A DNA stretch of 64,000 nt from Gnetum montanum (lineage: Eukaryota; Streptophyta; Gnetopsida; Gnetales; Gnetaceae), in NCBI GenBank assembly GCA_015680685.1, contig MNCI01025409.1, positions 165,481 to 229,480 of the forward strand, written 5' to 3'. A program made the translations under genes and the position numbers. Positions 35,161-46,319 of the stretch are shown here, piece after piece; within the stretch, counting starts at the first letter, position 1; each line of letters starts with the position of its first letter. Below the pieces are notes generated by a model, which was not told where the DNA came from, did not search any database, and saw only the letters and a list, made by a program, of their open reading frames with translations.

Positions 35161-35436
35161 CTGTTATTGACCATTAGCTAGCCTTTGCATGAGTCCTAAG
35201 ATGGATTTAGAAACACAATAGCTATAAGAAGACTTGATGTGCATTGGAAAATGTGCAAGCCTTGTTGTATTCATTGTATAATCATTTATAATCATTGAAT
35301 TCTTTGTTGCTCCTCATTGTATTATCATTTTGGCATTGTAAAGTATGTCGTACCTAACTATACAATGATACACAAATTGAGTTACAATTATTCCTTGTAA
35401 TTCTTGTTATTGTTTCCCTATGAGGTTGATGTTCTT

Positions 35437-35640
35437 GAGCTTATTGAGATCCTATGGGACTGAGTTGTTGGTGATGTAGTACAACACTATGGTGTGAAGC
35501 TCAAGATTGTAAATGTTGTGGAAGCCTTGAAACCACATTTCCAAGCTTGATAGGACCTTGTGGGTTGAGTGATTGGTGCTATGATACAACACTCTAAAGT
35601 GGGGCTTGAAGACTATCCATGGTGTGGATCCTTCAATCAC
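35437..35640 (+). repeat. Diverged tandem duplication, about 103-bp unit
   Basis: Units 35437-35541 and 35542-35640 both run AGCTT-GAT-GGACCT/ATCCT-TGGG-TGAGT-TTGGTG-ATG-ATACAACACT-GTG-GCT and end GTGGA-CCTT. Substitutions and small indels are spread evenly, so the duplication is old. Confidence 0.7.
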
Positions 35641-36864
35641 ATTCTAAGAGCAATAAAGTTTGGAGGTATGCTTGCAATCTATCCTTTGAGTGTGGAGTAT
35701 CCAAGTTGAGGAACCATGTAAATGTGTGTGTGTGTTTTATTTCATAAAGGTTTGATTTAGGAAACTTATTCATCCTTTTCCCCCACTTTCCCCTTCTAAG
35801 TTCAATGTTCCACACAACCATAGTAAAGGGCAATAGATGGAAAGAAGAACAAGGGTTGCAATGTATCCACAATGGAGTTGTGCTAAACTTTCAGCTCTTG
35901 TTTTAATGACAAGTGTGAGTTATAGATAGTCATGGATCTATGGTGGTGAAGTCATGATCATATTTTGTGTGAGGAAAGACCATCATAAGGCTCATTGAGG
36001 TTGTAACCTTTGAAAACATAGTAAGCATGAGTTATGATCAAGGTGTAGCCAAAAAAAGAAGAGTTAATTTTATGCTAAATGTTAGGGAGAAAAATGGAAT
36101 TATGTATAAGGGTCATTTGCTAGGCTATAGATTTTATTTATAGCATATTATGTAATGCTATGACATGTAAAATTGTTGGTTAAACTTACATATTAGTTAT
36201 GTCATGATAAATTGTTAGATGTAGTTATGATACATGAGATTGTTAAGTAGTGTGATGATGCTATGATGACATATGATACGAATTGTATTTTAGGATGATG
36301 CATGTAGCACTCATTGCTTGTTGTCATCATTCTAGTATAGTAAATGATATGATGCTACCAATGAGTAGCGTAAATGTGATAGTGAAGTTGCCATAAGGAT
36401 GTGGACTAGTTGGTAATGAGACACCATAGAGAAGTTGGGATGATCCTTATTATGATGCATCGATGAGGCTTATATCTCAATTTTTAATTTAAGAGTGGAA
36501 GAGTATACATTGTGCCTATAATTGGTATGTGATCTTGGGACATTTTTTCATGCATAGATCTACCCTCTAGAAGTTTACAATCCTAGGCCTATAGATGAAG
36601 CAACATGTACTAGCACCAATAGTGGAATAAGTAATCAAAAACTAATAAAAGACCTACATACATTAATACTAATTTCAATACTCATGACAATGATATCATG
36701 CTTACATTGAGCATGGATATGTCAGCTATCATAAGGGTTATGTGATTGTGATCATGCTTGATAGTACAATATTTCCTTAGGGCACACATGTTCTATTTTA
36801 TGTGTATATGCATTGGTATTGGTTATTGTGTATGTACCCCAATTTTATTACACTTATGAATTTG
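35641..36864. other. AT-rich left flank of element C
   Basis: Repeats of ATGATG and TTATGAT words are seen but no gene. With 43798-44575 it forms the host sequence split by element C. Confidence 0.4.
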
Positions 36865-36869
36865 GTACA
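36865..36869. repeat. Target-site duplication of element C (GTACA, left copy)
   Basis: GTACA precedes the LTR terminus TGATGAGT at 36870. An identical GTACA follows the other LTR at 43793-43797. Five bases is the usual length for plant Ty3/gypsy integration. Confidence 0.9.
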
Positions 36870-37671
36870 TGATGAGTGGCGAGGTACCCCTGCACTCAAC
36901 CATACGAATACGAGCGTTACATGTGCGATTTAGTTGAACTCTACAGACTAAGTGCCTACACGCCTCATGGAACACTTACGGTTAATTATTTGTTGTCTTC
37001 CCAGACTTACTTGTATTTGTCATGGTGTATGGTTAAGTAAGTCTGAGGTATGTGATTTTTATAGCTTTTTTGTTTTATCTCCTATGCTGATAAGGTGAAG
37101 GGTTGAAGAGACTAATGAACTAAATTTAACTAACTAACTAAGCCTTAATTAACCTAGTGTCAGCATTCATTCCCACTTACTGTTCACACCCTGAACCGAT
37201 GCAACCTTGGTTACCAAACACTAGTCGTTGCTGGGATCACCAAGTGTAACACACTTGCTCGAAGTGGTCGTAATGAGGCACTTAACTAGGAGAGAAGGGT
37301 TGAGAGAGATTTAATGACTAATAAAGCATGTAAATGATAAACAATAAATAAAATCCTATTTAGCCTATTCCATGCACTGCAAGGTTTATCCAAGAAGTTC
37401 ATCTTTTTTCCGTACACAAACTTGTGTTCAGGTATAATATTTGCTCGAATAAAGATCCATTCACTTTGGAGCTCCTACTACAGGCACATGGAAAATATTC
37501 TATCTCTGGAGAAGTAAAACTGCTAGGGTTTCGCTAACGGTCTAGATCTAGATGGAAAACAAGGGAGATCTGCCTCTTATTTATAGACTTGGCGACACAC
37601 CGCGATATTGCGTGGGATGCAATATTACAGCAGACTCGATATTGTGGCCCATGGGATATCACATCCCATCA
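36870..37671 (-). repeat. 3' LTR of element C
   Basis: The plus-strand text begins TGATGAGTGGCGAGG (the LTR end) and finishes CCCATCA (its start). TTTATAG near 37580 is the TATA box on the minus strand. The polypurine complement TACCCCCATG lies just outside at 37672. U3 carries GATATC/GATATT units at 37600-37660. Confidence 0.92.
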
Positions 37672-39199
37672 TACCCCCATGACTGAATAAAAACTTGTCC
37701 TCAAGTTCCTTATAAATATTGGGAAGGTATGGGATTATTGACTCAAAATGGAACTAATGGGATGACATGTGAACAGATCATCATTACAAGACATGACAAA
37801 AATAGGGTTCATGATAATAAGAGTGAACACCTTATTACATTTGACATCAAGCCTTATTTGGCAGTTTAGAAAGAGAGAGAGAAAGAAGTTTTGCTTCTGC
37901 CAATGCCAAGATTTCACCTTTCGTTATCCATCCATAAGCACGCCATCAATCTTGTTCCTTGCATAGTTGCTTCCAACACCGCTCCATTCCAAGTGTTCCT
38001 TCCAGATCCAATCCTTTGTTGCATGATTGCCATCTACACACATAACACAGTCTTATATTAGCAAGGGTAAATGAATTTTTAATGTAGTTGATACCTTGCT
38101 TCAGTGAAAGGTCCATTGGCTAGGTTGTCGTATGGCTAATTGCGGGTCTGGAGATATAATATTGATGACTACCGAAGGTGTAGGGGTTAGGAGAAAATTG
38201 AAATAATTGGACCCCGTACCCCCATGACTAATCGCGAACCTTCGGTAGCGATAGAATGGAGAAAGAAAAGGAATAAGAAAGATGGAGAAAAAGAGACAAC
38301 TATAACGTTGATAAAATGGATGTCAAAATGGAAATGAACAAAATAAAGTGGATTGCAAAAATGTTAAGGGAAAGAATTTAATTGGTGCACCAAAGAGAAA
38401 TGTCAGTGGATCCTCCCCAAAGTAGGCTCATGCCCTTAATGCCCTGACAAACCCACATTCAAAGAGTCCATAGGCCTTGGGAATGTCATTCAGAACAAGA
38501 GTTAAAGTCTTAACCGCAAGAATTTACCAAAAAGAAAACAATGCATCAACCAAAATATACACTAATGATACAACCGGCAATGAGGTGAACAATGGAGAGA
38601 AGGATGGAGAGAAGAGAATGGAATGGAATCCCAAGAACAAGGTGGTGTACAGTCCCTTGTGTGTTTCAATATTAATGTGACTTAGTAAATCCCATTCCAA
38701 GCCTGGCCTCAAAAAAATCACATCCAGTGACTTCTCATTAATGCATTCGGCCAATCCAGCCTCTTGAAGTAACAAGAATGTCTTCACCCAAGAGCCACCA
38801 CCATTCCAACGAAATAAGGGGGAGAGAATGGGAAGTGAGAAGGGCCTTAGTTAGAGGGAACATGTTTATTTTGAGTTCCATAACCAGTGCTGGTAGCCCA
38901 AATGGTTATTTCGTCTAAGGGGTGTGCTTTGAATTCTCATTGTTGTTTGTTTCTTTTATGTGTTTATGCGTGAGAACCATACCATGCAAAGACTTTGTTA
39001 TTTTTATTTGCTCAGCTTCCCGATGATTGGGTAACATTGAAATGGTAAGAAAACTCAAGAAGAAAACATCCAATCACCCAAGAGAATGGGCAACACAAAT
39101 GCATCAAGTTCCCTTGAAGTTACATCCTTTTCAATCCTTGAGTCCTTCCTTAGTTTGAGAAATGCCCAGTCACTGATTCATTGATAGTTCTTATTATTT
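37672..39199 (-). other. 3' noncoding region of element C
   Basis: Polypurine tract at 37672-37680 (minus). The rest matches the B 3' noncoding region at 55090-56518, for example the CAAAGCACACCCCTTAG block. A minus-strand frame of 87 codons (38787-38524) has no known motif. No envelope-like gene is seen. Confidence 0.7.
38890..38940 (+). repeat. tRNA-like A/B boxes in the 3' noncoding region of element C
   Basis: TAGCCCAAATGGTTA (38894-38908) resembles an RNA polymerase III A box and GCTTTGAATTCTC (38926-38938) a B box, 32 bp apart and antisense to the element. The same pair, decayed, is on the minus strand of B at about 55265-55310. A SINE captured by an ancestor of the family would explain it. 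Confidence 0.45.
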
Positions 39200-39874
39200 N
39201 NNNNNNNNNNNNNNNNNNNNNNNNNNNNNNNNNNNNNNNNNNNNNNNNNNNNNNNNNNNNNNNNNNNNNNNNNNNNNNNNNNNNNNNNNNNNNNNNNNNN
39301 NNNNNNNNNNNNNNNNNNNNNNNNNNNNNNNNNNNNNNNNNNNNNNNNNNNNNNNNNNNNNNNNNNNNNNNNNNNNNNNNNNNNNNNNNNNNNNNNNNNN
39401 NNNNNNNNNNNNNNNNNNNNNNNNNNNNNNNNNNNNNNNNNNNNNNNNNNNNNNNNNNNNNNNNNNNNNNNNNNNNNNNNNNNNNNNNNNNNNNNNNNNN
39501 NNNNNNNNNNNNNNNNNNNNNNNNNNNNNNNNNNNNNNNNNNNNNNNNNNNNNNNNNNNNNNNNNNNNNNNNNNNNNNNNNNNNNNNNNNNNNNNNNNNN
39601 NNNNNNNNNNNNNNNNNNNNNNNNNNNNNNNNNNNNNNNNNNNNNNNNNNNNNNNNNNNNNNNNNNNNNNNNNNNNNNNNNNNNNNNNNNNNNNNNNNNN
39701 NNNNNNNNNNNNNNNNNNNNNNNNNNNNNNNNNNNNNNNNNNNNNNNNNNNNNNNNNNNNNNNNNNNNNNNNNNNNNNNNNNNNNNNNNNNNNNNNNNNN
39801 NNNNNNNNNNNNNNNNNNNNNNNNNNNNNNNNNNNNNNNNNNNNNNNNNNNNNNNNNNNNNNNNNNNNNNNNNN
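39200..39874. other. Assembly gap (675 Ns)
   Basis: The gap begins just after the protease of element C (minus-strand sense) and ends in its 3' noncoding region. It hides or replaces the pol region. Confidence 1.
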
Positions 39875-40250
39875 ATTGCAGATCCCTAGGCATGCATCTA
39901 TTGTGCTTAGCCATGCCCTTCCCATTATAATTGGGAAGTCCCCTTCATTGTTGTTAACTTCTATCACCTAGAAATCGGCTGGGTATGATCAACCACACAT
40001 AGTGGTAACTATGTCCTCCACCAATCCCAAGGGAATGATGATGGGTTGGTCAGCTAGCTCTAGTTGAATGTTGCTCTTCTTAAGTTGAGGTAGGTTCCAG
40101 GCTTGATACATTTCTCGTGATATTAAGTTGACTCCAGAACCTGAGTCAAGAAGAGCCTTATGAGGTTCGTTCTTGGCAACTTGGAGATAAATTAAGGAAC
40201 TTCTAGGGTCAGATAGTTTCCTGGGAAGGTGGCCTACCTTGATCTAATCG
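39875..40250 (-). pseudogene. pol: Aspartic protease of element C, partial, active site intact
   Basis: On the minus strand EPHKALLDSGSGVNLISREM places the DSG triad at 40147-40139 with the usual hydrophobic context. It continues PQLKKSNIQLELADQ, PLGLVEDIVTT and GDFPIIMGRAWLSTIDA before the N run. At least two stops (after MCG and after ADF) interrupt it, so it is called a pseudogene although the catalytic residues remain. It lies downstream of Gag as in the rest of the family and would mature Gag-Pol. Confidence 0.85.
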
Positions 40251-40867
40251 GTTACGGTATGTGTTAACATAACCGTATACATTAAGCTCTGTTGTTGGAC
40301 TGAAGGGGGCTCCAAAGCCTTATGTGTCGAAGGAGTGATCACAGACTCAACCACTTGTGGTTGTGAGAGCTTGTCTAGGATTTTGGTTCTAAAGAAAGGT
40401 CTTCTCTTTTTATGATTGTCAGAACTAGCAACGGGTTGAATGTTTACAGCTCTCGTAGTGTTACGTTGTTATGGTTGAGTGGGGAGTTCCCCTTGCATTG
40501 TTGGAGAGGGTGGTATGGGAACTACTGGTGGAAGAGAGGCGAACAGATTAGGAGGATGGTATGGATGTGGAGCATCTCTCGAAGGAGAATGAGTCCTTCT
40601 AAAGTACTCTTGAACTTGGTAGTGACGTTGGGGAGTTGTGTGACCCATGGAGTCACTTGGAGAAATTAGCTGCTACATGTAGTAACCATATGGGTCCAGT
40701 TGCCGGTAACGGTACTAATGTTTCGGCAGTGGAATCCCCCATGACTGTGGGTATTGCCACTACTGATGTTTCCCAATGGGTTGTGGTGGAGTTCCACTTG
40801 GATAGTACATCAAAGTTTGGTGGAACTGCCTTGGGTTACCTTGGGGATAAGGTAACCTTCGGGGTGT
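40251..40867 (-). pseudogene. Gag-protease linker of element C
   Basis: The minus-strand translation is rich in Ser, Thr, His, Asn and Pro with scattered stops and corresponds to the Tyr/Gln-rich linkers at 19548-20200 in A and 50300-50960 in B. No fold is recognisable. Plus-strand frames here (40412-40881) are shadows. Confidence 0.5.
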
Positions 40868-42807
40868 TTATTGTTTATTAAGTCTCGGGTTGAGTGCATA
40901 CACCCCAGACTCTTGCAGATCTGAGATGATTGGACAACATCCCTTAGGATGGTTATATTGGTAGATCTCACATCCATCGTCATTTTCTATGTTCGAATCC
41001 ACAACCTCTTCGAAGATAGTTATTTTTCCCTTACCCTTGTCACGTGCAGGGCCTGAATCTCTTTGCTTTTTCTTGTCCTTGTCACTACTTCGTTCCTTCT
41101 TAGACTCCTCTACAATATTTAGGACAAGTTCAAGTCTACTATCCAAGGATTCTTGTATCTGATCTACCTTAGCTGCCACCTCCATTATTATCTTTTGAAG
41201 TGGTAAGGTTTTTCTGTTCACTAACTCTTCGAGTGGTGACTCATCCTCTTCATCGTAGAATCTCACTCCCTTCTTTTGGAGGGAGGGATCACGGTTATAT
41301 TCTTCCTCACTTTCCCTTTTTTGTAGCTCCCCTTCTTCTTTGGCTACTTGTTCCAACGATCGATGAATTTCATGGGATCTAATTTTTGATAGTCTCCCTT
41401 GGGCATAAGTCCCAAGGGTTCTCCTAGTTTCATACCTTAGCCCATCTACAAGATGGCGTAGTTGGTCCCGTTGTGCATAACCATGGCTTGGGAAACAATG
41501 TAACAATGTGTAGTAGTAGCCCATGGTAGCATCCAAGGGTTCATGAGTACCTTGCTTCCATCCTTGGATCTTCTTATGTAAATTAGACACTCTAGAGTAC
41601 ATTTGATATTTGTCATTGAAGAGTTCTAACATCGTACTCCACCTCCTAATGGTTTTTGGCTCTAAGGAATAGTATCAACTCTCTGCTTTCTTTATGAGTG
41701 TCTTGGGAAACAACTTTAATTTTTTCCACTCATTTTCTATGTTCTATAAGGCGCAGGCATCGTGGAATGCTTGTAACTAATTTTGCGGATCCGCGTTGTA
41801 TCCCCCTTCGAAGCATGGGATATTGTTAATGTCTAAGCACTTGATTTGACTATCTTTTTGATGTCTTGTTGGTATTCTTACTGCCTCTGTAATATCTATC
41901 ATGATTCAGGTGGCAAGTAGGGGTTCTTCATGATCATCTCTTTCATGATGTCTATAATGTCTCCATTGTTCCCTTCTTTCCCTTTGTTCATGCCTTGATT
42001 CTCCTAATGGCCCTTGTCCTCTCTCTCGACTCTCTCGTTGAGGTCTCTCATTTTGCTTATCCTTATCCTCTCTGTTATGCTCTTGATGACTACACCCTCA
42101 TGTGGAAGGAGAGGGTGAATGATGTGAGAAAGGGGAAGAAGAAGGAGAACCATCGCCATGCTGATGTTTCTTACCTTCTCTTCGATGGCTTCGGCCCCAA
42201 TCATGATGACGATTTGAGTGCCCATCCTTGTTATTTGTTTTTGTTCCCTCAGTGAATAGTTGGAATTCATGGGGATTAGAACTAGGGTTGTGTATCGTGG
42301 ATCGTAGGTTCTAATACCCCACCTCCTCACTTTCATTAGGAGGGGGAACATCTTTCGATAGAGAACCTGTTATAAGTGGTTCACCATCTCCAATTTCACT
42401 TAGGACGTGCGGGACCTCTTTTCCCTTCAATAGTGTATGGTGGCTCTCCTACCTTGAGTCCCTTAAATGTTGTGTGGCTATGGGATGGTAATCTCTCATG
42501 TCAAAATCTGCTGCAACGTATTCAGCATAGAGCTGAGTCATGTCGATCTGTGCCAAGGCACGGACAAGCATGTTGGGGACTGCACGATTTGGAGGTAATA
42601 CTATGTTACCTTGTAAGTCTCTCTAGTGCATCTATTCATCCTGATGAAGGATAAAAGTAAAATTTGGTATATACTCATCGGGACGAGTATATACCACCCT
42701 ATATTGTTGAGGAACTGGCTAATTTGGTTATGTGTTTTGGATTGCCGACTGTTTCTAGTATGATCCCTAGGTGGTGTAATGCTCTTGCAAGAAGAAGAAC
42801 AAGACAT
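40868..42807 (-). pseudogene. gag: Gag of element C, near complete with frameshifts
   Basis: A start at 42807 (MSCSSSCKSITPP) lies 140 bp after the primer site. The N-terminal block runs to IGWYILV, then a frameshift into EYIPNFTFILHQDE and LQGNIVLPPNRAVP. A Ser/Arg/His-rich region follows at about 42290-42000. The long open part, 41632-40868 (254 codons), reads MLELFNDKYQMYSRVSNLHK, then ETRRTLGTYAQGRLSKIRSH. Next is a charged segment with EEEYNRDPSLQKKGVRFYDE, then KKERSSDKDKKKQRDSG and KGCCPIISDLQESGVYALNP. It gives the reference for reading the broken Gags of A, B and Z. No CCHC knuckle is visible in the open part. Confidence 0.88.
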
Positions 42808-42930
42808 TGTGTCTTATTGGTGTGCTATTTAACCGTTATATAATTTTTCATTTAATTAACCCTAAGATTCATTTAAGAACCCAATGATGTGAGTAATTTC
42901 CTATGTTCTACTTAGCGTACAAACACTTAG

Positions 42931-42948
42931 TCCTCGGCAACGGTGCCA
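42931..42948 (-). promoter_or_regulatory. tRNA-Asp-type primer-binding site of element C
   Basis: On the minus strand TGGCACCGTTGCCGAGGA matches the complement of the tRNA-Asp 3' end at 16 of 18 bases, the best match in the window. It lies one base inside the 5' LTR. Confidence 0.9.
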
Positions 42949-42949
42949 A

Positions 42950-43792
42950 TGAAGAGTGGCAAGGTACCCCTGCATCAACCATACGAATACAAGCGTTACG
43001 TGCACGATCTGGTTGAACTTCATAGACTAAGTGCCTACACACCTCATGGAACACTTAAGGTTAATTATTCATTATCTTCCCTGACTTACTTGTATTTGTC
43101 ACAGTGTATGGTTAAGTAAGTCTGAGGTATGTGATTTTTATAGCTTTTCTGTTTTATCTCCTATGTTGATAAGGTGAAGGGTTGAAGAGACTAATGAACT
43201 AACTTTAACTAACTAACTAAGCCTTAATTAACCTAGTGTCAGCATCCATTCCCACTTACCATTCACACCTTGAACCAATGCAACCTTGGTTACCGAACAC
43301 TAGTCGTTGCTGGGATCACCAAGCATATCGCACATGCTCGAAGCGGTCATACTAAGGCACTTAACTAGGAGAGAAGGGTTGAGAGAGATTTAATGACTAA
43401 TAAAGAATGTAAATGATAAAAAATAAATAACAATAAATAAAATCCTATTTAGCCTATTCCATGCACTACAAGGTTTATCCAAGAAGTTTGTCTTTATTGC
43501 TGTACACAAACTTGTGTTCAGGTACAATATTTGCTTGAATAAAGATCAATTCACTTTGGAGCTCCTACTGCAGGCACATGGAAAATATTCTATCTCTGGA
43601 GAAGTAAAATTGCCAGAGTTTTGCTAAGGGTCTAGATCTAGATGGAAAATAAGGGAGAGCTGCCTCTTATTTATAGACTTGGTGGCGCACTATGATATTG
43701 CATACGCGATATCGTGAGGGATGACACGATATTGCGTACGCGATACTGTGTGGGATGCGATATCGCGGCCCATGTGATATCATGTCCCATTA
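42950..43792 (-). repeat. 5' LTR of element C
   Basis: The plus-strand text starts TGAAGAGTGGC and ends CCCATTA, with the GTACA duplication next to it. U3 (43690-43770) carries four decayed or intact GATATC units, including GCGATATCGCG near 43757-43767. The TATA complement TTTATAG is near 43670. Confidence 0.92.
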
Positions 43793-43797
43793 GTACA

Positions 43798-44575
43798 TGA
43801 TGCTTGATTGTGGTACATTATTATGATGGGTTATATGCATGGTTATTAGATAGTCTGTTGATGATAGCTTGGTAGATGCTTAGTCTTTGATTTTGGTATT
43901 ACAATAATATCTCAATTATACTTTGATTGTGTGATCTAATGTGATGTTCTTGATATGAAATGAGACATAATAACCTTATTGTAGGTTTCTTAGCATACTC
44001 CACACCTCTTCTTCAATGTAGCATCATACTTCTCATCCATGGAACATGTGTAAAGGCTTTCAGTTAGTCTTGTACCAACTTCCTTTGTATGCAAGTGATG
44101 AATTTGAAAGCATAAGAGATCATAAGACCTAAGGGATATGATGGAGGATTTGGGTTCATGCTGTTGAATTTCCTATTACATATATTTATTAGAGATATGG
44201 ACTTGTATACTAATAGTATTAGACTAGACAACCCTTGAGATGTAATGTTTTGTACAATGTATATGATGTGTATATCGATAAAATATATGTGCTAAACATA
44301 TTAATTGATATCATATGATGTTTATGTATAGTAGATGATTTGATGATGTACTAGCATGTTGGAGTTTGCACATATACATGTGCTGGTTTGCTATGTGCTT
44401 GTTCCATACATAGTTATGAGTATACATGGGGTTTTTATGGAGAATCCCATTGCTTTCCACTATGTTTGTTTAATTTCCTAATGTTTTTCATGTGGTGACT
44501 CTAGTGATATGTTAATTTTGAATTTCCACCTAAGCTTGGTTTCGGTTAAATATGCAGGGTGTTATAGGTTTCTAC
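43798..44575 (+). other. Right flank of element C, possible end of another LTR
   Basis: Text around 44535-44572 ends CAGGGTGTTATAGG, which resembles the GGGTGTTACA terminus of some other plant Ty3/gypsy LTRs. No matching start was found, so this is only a hint. There is no gene. Confidence 0.3.
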
Positions 44576-46140
44576 AAAATAGAATTATGACATGTATTTC
44601 TAGTACTCAAAACTATCAATTTGGTTTTATTCATATTCACTTGAAGACCAAATGAGTAACAATAGTTTTCTTAAATTTTCAAAATATTTTGTACGCATTT
44701 TGCAGTAGTGGAGATCAATGCAACATTATCTATATAAAAAAAAGAATCACTACATTGATTTGATTTAGATAGCATGACTATCTTGCCTATTACATAACCA
44801 TTCTTGCATTTCATCAATAAAGATTCCAAAAAGAGCTAGAGAAAGTGGACAACTTTGCTTAACTCTAATTCATTCTAAAATTATTTTTTTTGAATTACTA
44901 TATGTAATTTCAATAATCACTCCCTCATACNATTTTTTTGAATTACTATATGTAATTTCAATAATCACTCCCTCATACAATCTTTGAGCTACTATAACTA
45001 ATTCTAAAGGTAGTCCAATTTTTGGCAAGCACAACCATAAATTTGTGTGAACCACTAGATCATATGTTATTCCAAAATTAACAAAAGAAATAATTTTTTG
45101 TTGGGATTATTTTTTCAACTTCATGTAGTATTCAAGAGTAAGTAAGTGATCAATAGTGGAGTGATTTTTTCTAAAAAATTCTTGATACATTACCTTGTCT
45201 TAGTTAAATTCAACCCAAGAACTAATACTCTTTTCAACTAAAGTGCCCATTAACTTAGGAAAATATTACTCAGAACAATCATTTGATAACTATTCCAATT
45301 ATTTTTATCCCCCTTTTTATATAACATGATAGCCTTATTAAATTTTCAATGTTAATCTAATCCTTGATCCATTTTTGAATTTAATTTATATCAAATTTCT
45401 CTATGAATAGTAGGCCTTACCTACTTTAATAATTCTACATATAAATCATTTGAATCTATAGTTTTTCTAGATGATAGCTTTTCAATACCCTCTGAATTTC
45501 TCTAGAGTAAATTAAAGAGATGTTTTTCGTATAATAATAATAGAATTATCATCTTCTCTTGTAAATAGTTCATTGTAAAATGAACATATATCTTGACTAG
45601 AAAAATTAGATGATAAACAAGATCTATGATAGAAACACCACTGAAACTATCTAAACTCATTTTTAATTGTACAAGTAAAATATTCTTGTTGCATCATCAT
45701 AAAGTTTCTACTCTTTAGTCTAATTAAGCATTTATATGTCTTAAATAAACTTTTTTTGTATTTCTTATTCTCATCTTTAATGTTATGTCTAGTCTTCACA
45801 TAATTCTCATCAAACTAAGTATTGTAAGCATATTCTTTTTGTGAACACATAACATGTTTAGTAAATGTAAGAAAAAATTGCTTAATCTTATTATACTATC
45901 CTTCAAGGTTTCATTTATTATGTACTACATCTATATATTTTTCCTTGACTATTAGGGTGAGTATACTCAAAATTTGTTTGTTCCTATTTTTTGTTGTTTG
46001 AGAAAAAATTTCAATTTGCAAAAAATAACAAAAAAAATCTAAATGATAATGGTAAGAGTCCACCAAATCCTCTTCAATTTTCAACTCCTTAGTAAGTTTC
46101 ATGTCTTCATAAGAACATAAAAGCAAATCAATGATGAAGA
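44575..46140 (-). pseudogene. Inverted 5' part of a non-LTR retrotransposon (linker and RT palm)
   Basis: On the minus strand, from 46140 down: a basic linker (KDENKKYKKSLFKTYKC near 45770), NEFR and FYNELFTREDD (near 45600), LYKKGDKNNWNSYQMIVLSN (near 45300), and STIDHLLTL-like text. Then come FVNFGITYDLV (45075), LPLELVIVAQRLYEGVIIEI (45000), QSCPLSLALFGIFIDEMQEW (44850) and the active site YIDN at 44722-44733 (second Asp lost). It ends with VNMNKTKLIVLS near 44625. This is the usual order of a non-LTR RT. The single N at 44931 lies in it. Stops and frameshifts are many. The 3' part lies in the opposite orientation at 46320-47075. Confidence 0.8.
44884..44978 (+). repeat. 47-bp direct duplication around a single N
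   Basis: The 47 bases 44884-44930 are repeated at 44932-44978, differing only in T-run length outside the core, with N at 44931 between. This is the footprint of two contig ends that overlap but were not merged. Confidence 0.9.
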
Positions 46141-46319
46141 TTAAAGAAATCTAGCAAGGCCATTGCAAATGAGGAGATCACAAATTTTTGCATTTTAATC
46201 ATTATTGATCTATCTTATTAATAGTGTCATCTGTTGAATGTTACACCCAATTGTGATATTCAACAATGTTTAAACTACCAACATTATGTTATCATTGAAT
46301 AATTTCTATTTGATATGAA

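Larger units (their letters stand above)
36870..43792 (-). mobile_element. Element C: best-preserved GATATC-family element, pol missing or in gap
   Basis: LTRs at 36870-37671 (3') and 42950-43792 (5') agree at roughly nine of ten sites where compared. The minus-strand internal region has a primer site, a nearly open Gag, a protease with an intact DSG triad and a long 3' noncoding region. Between protease and 3' noncoding region stand only 675 Ns, whereas B has about 3.7 kb (RT, RNase H, integrase) there. Either the gap is under-sized or C lost pol. GTACA duplications flank it. It has fewer stops than A, B or Z and is probably the youngest here. Confidence 0.92.

Noticed and set aside
39150-39967. 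Open frames of about 250 codons on both strands across 39200-39874
   Set aside because: They consist almost entirely of Ns; only the protease end at 39875-39967 is real sequence.
42004-42351. 115-codon minus-strand frame and overlapping plus-strand frames near 42000-42650 as separate genes
   Set aside because: They lie within Gag of element C; the proper reading frame shows the Ser/Arg/His-rich Gag segment shared with A and B.
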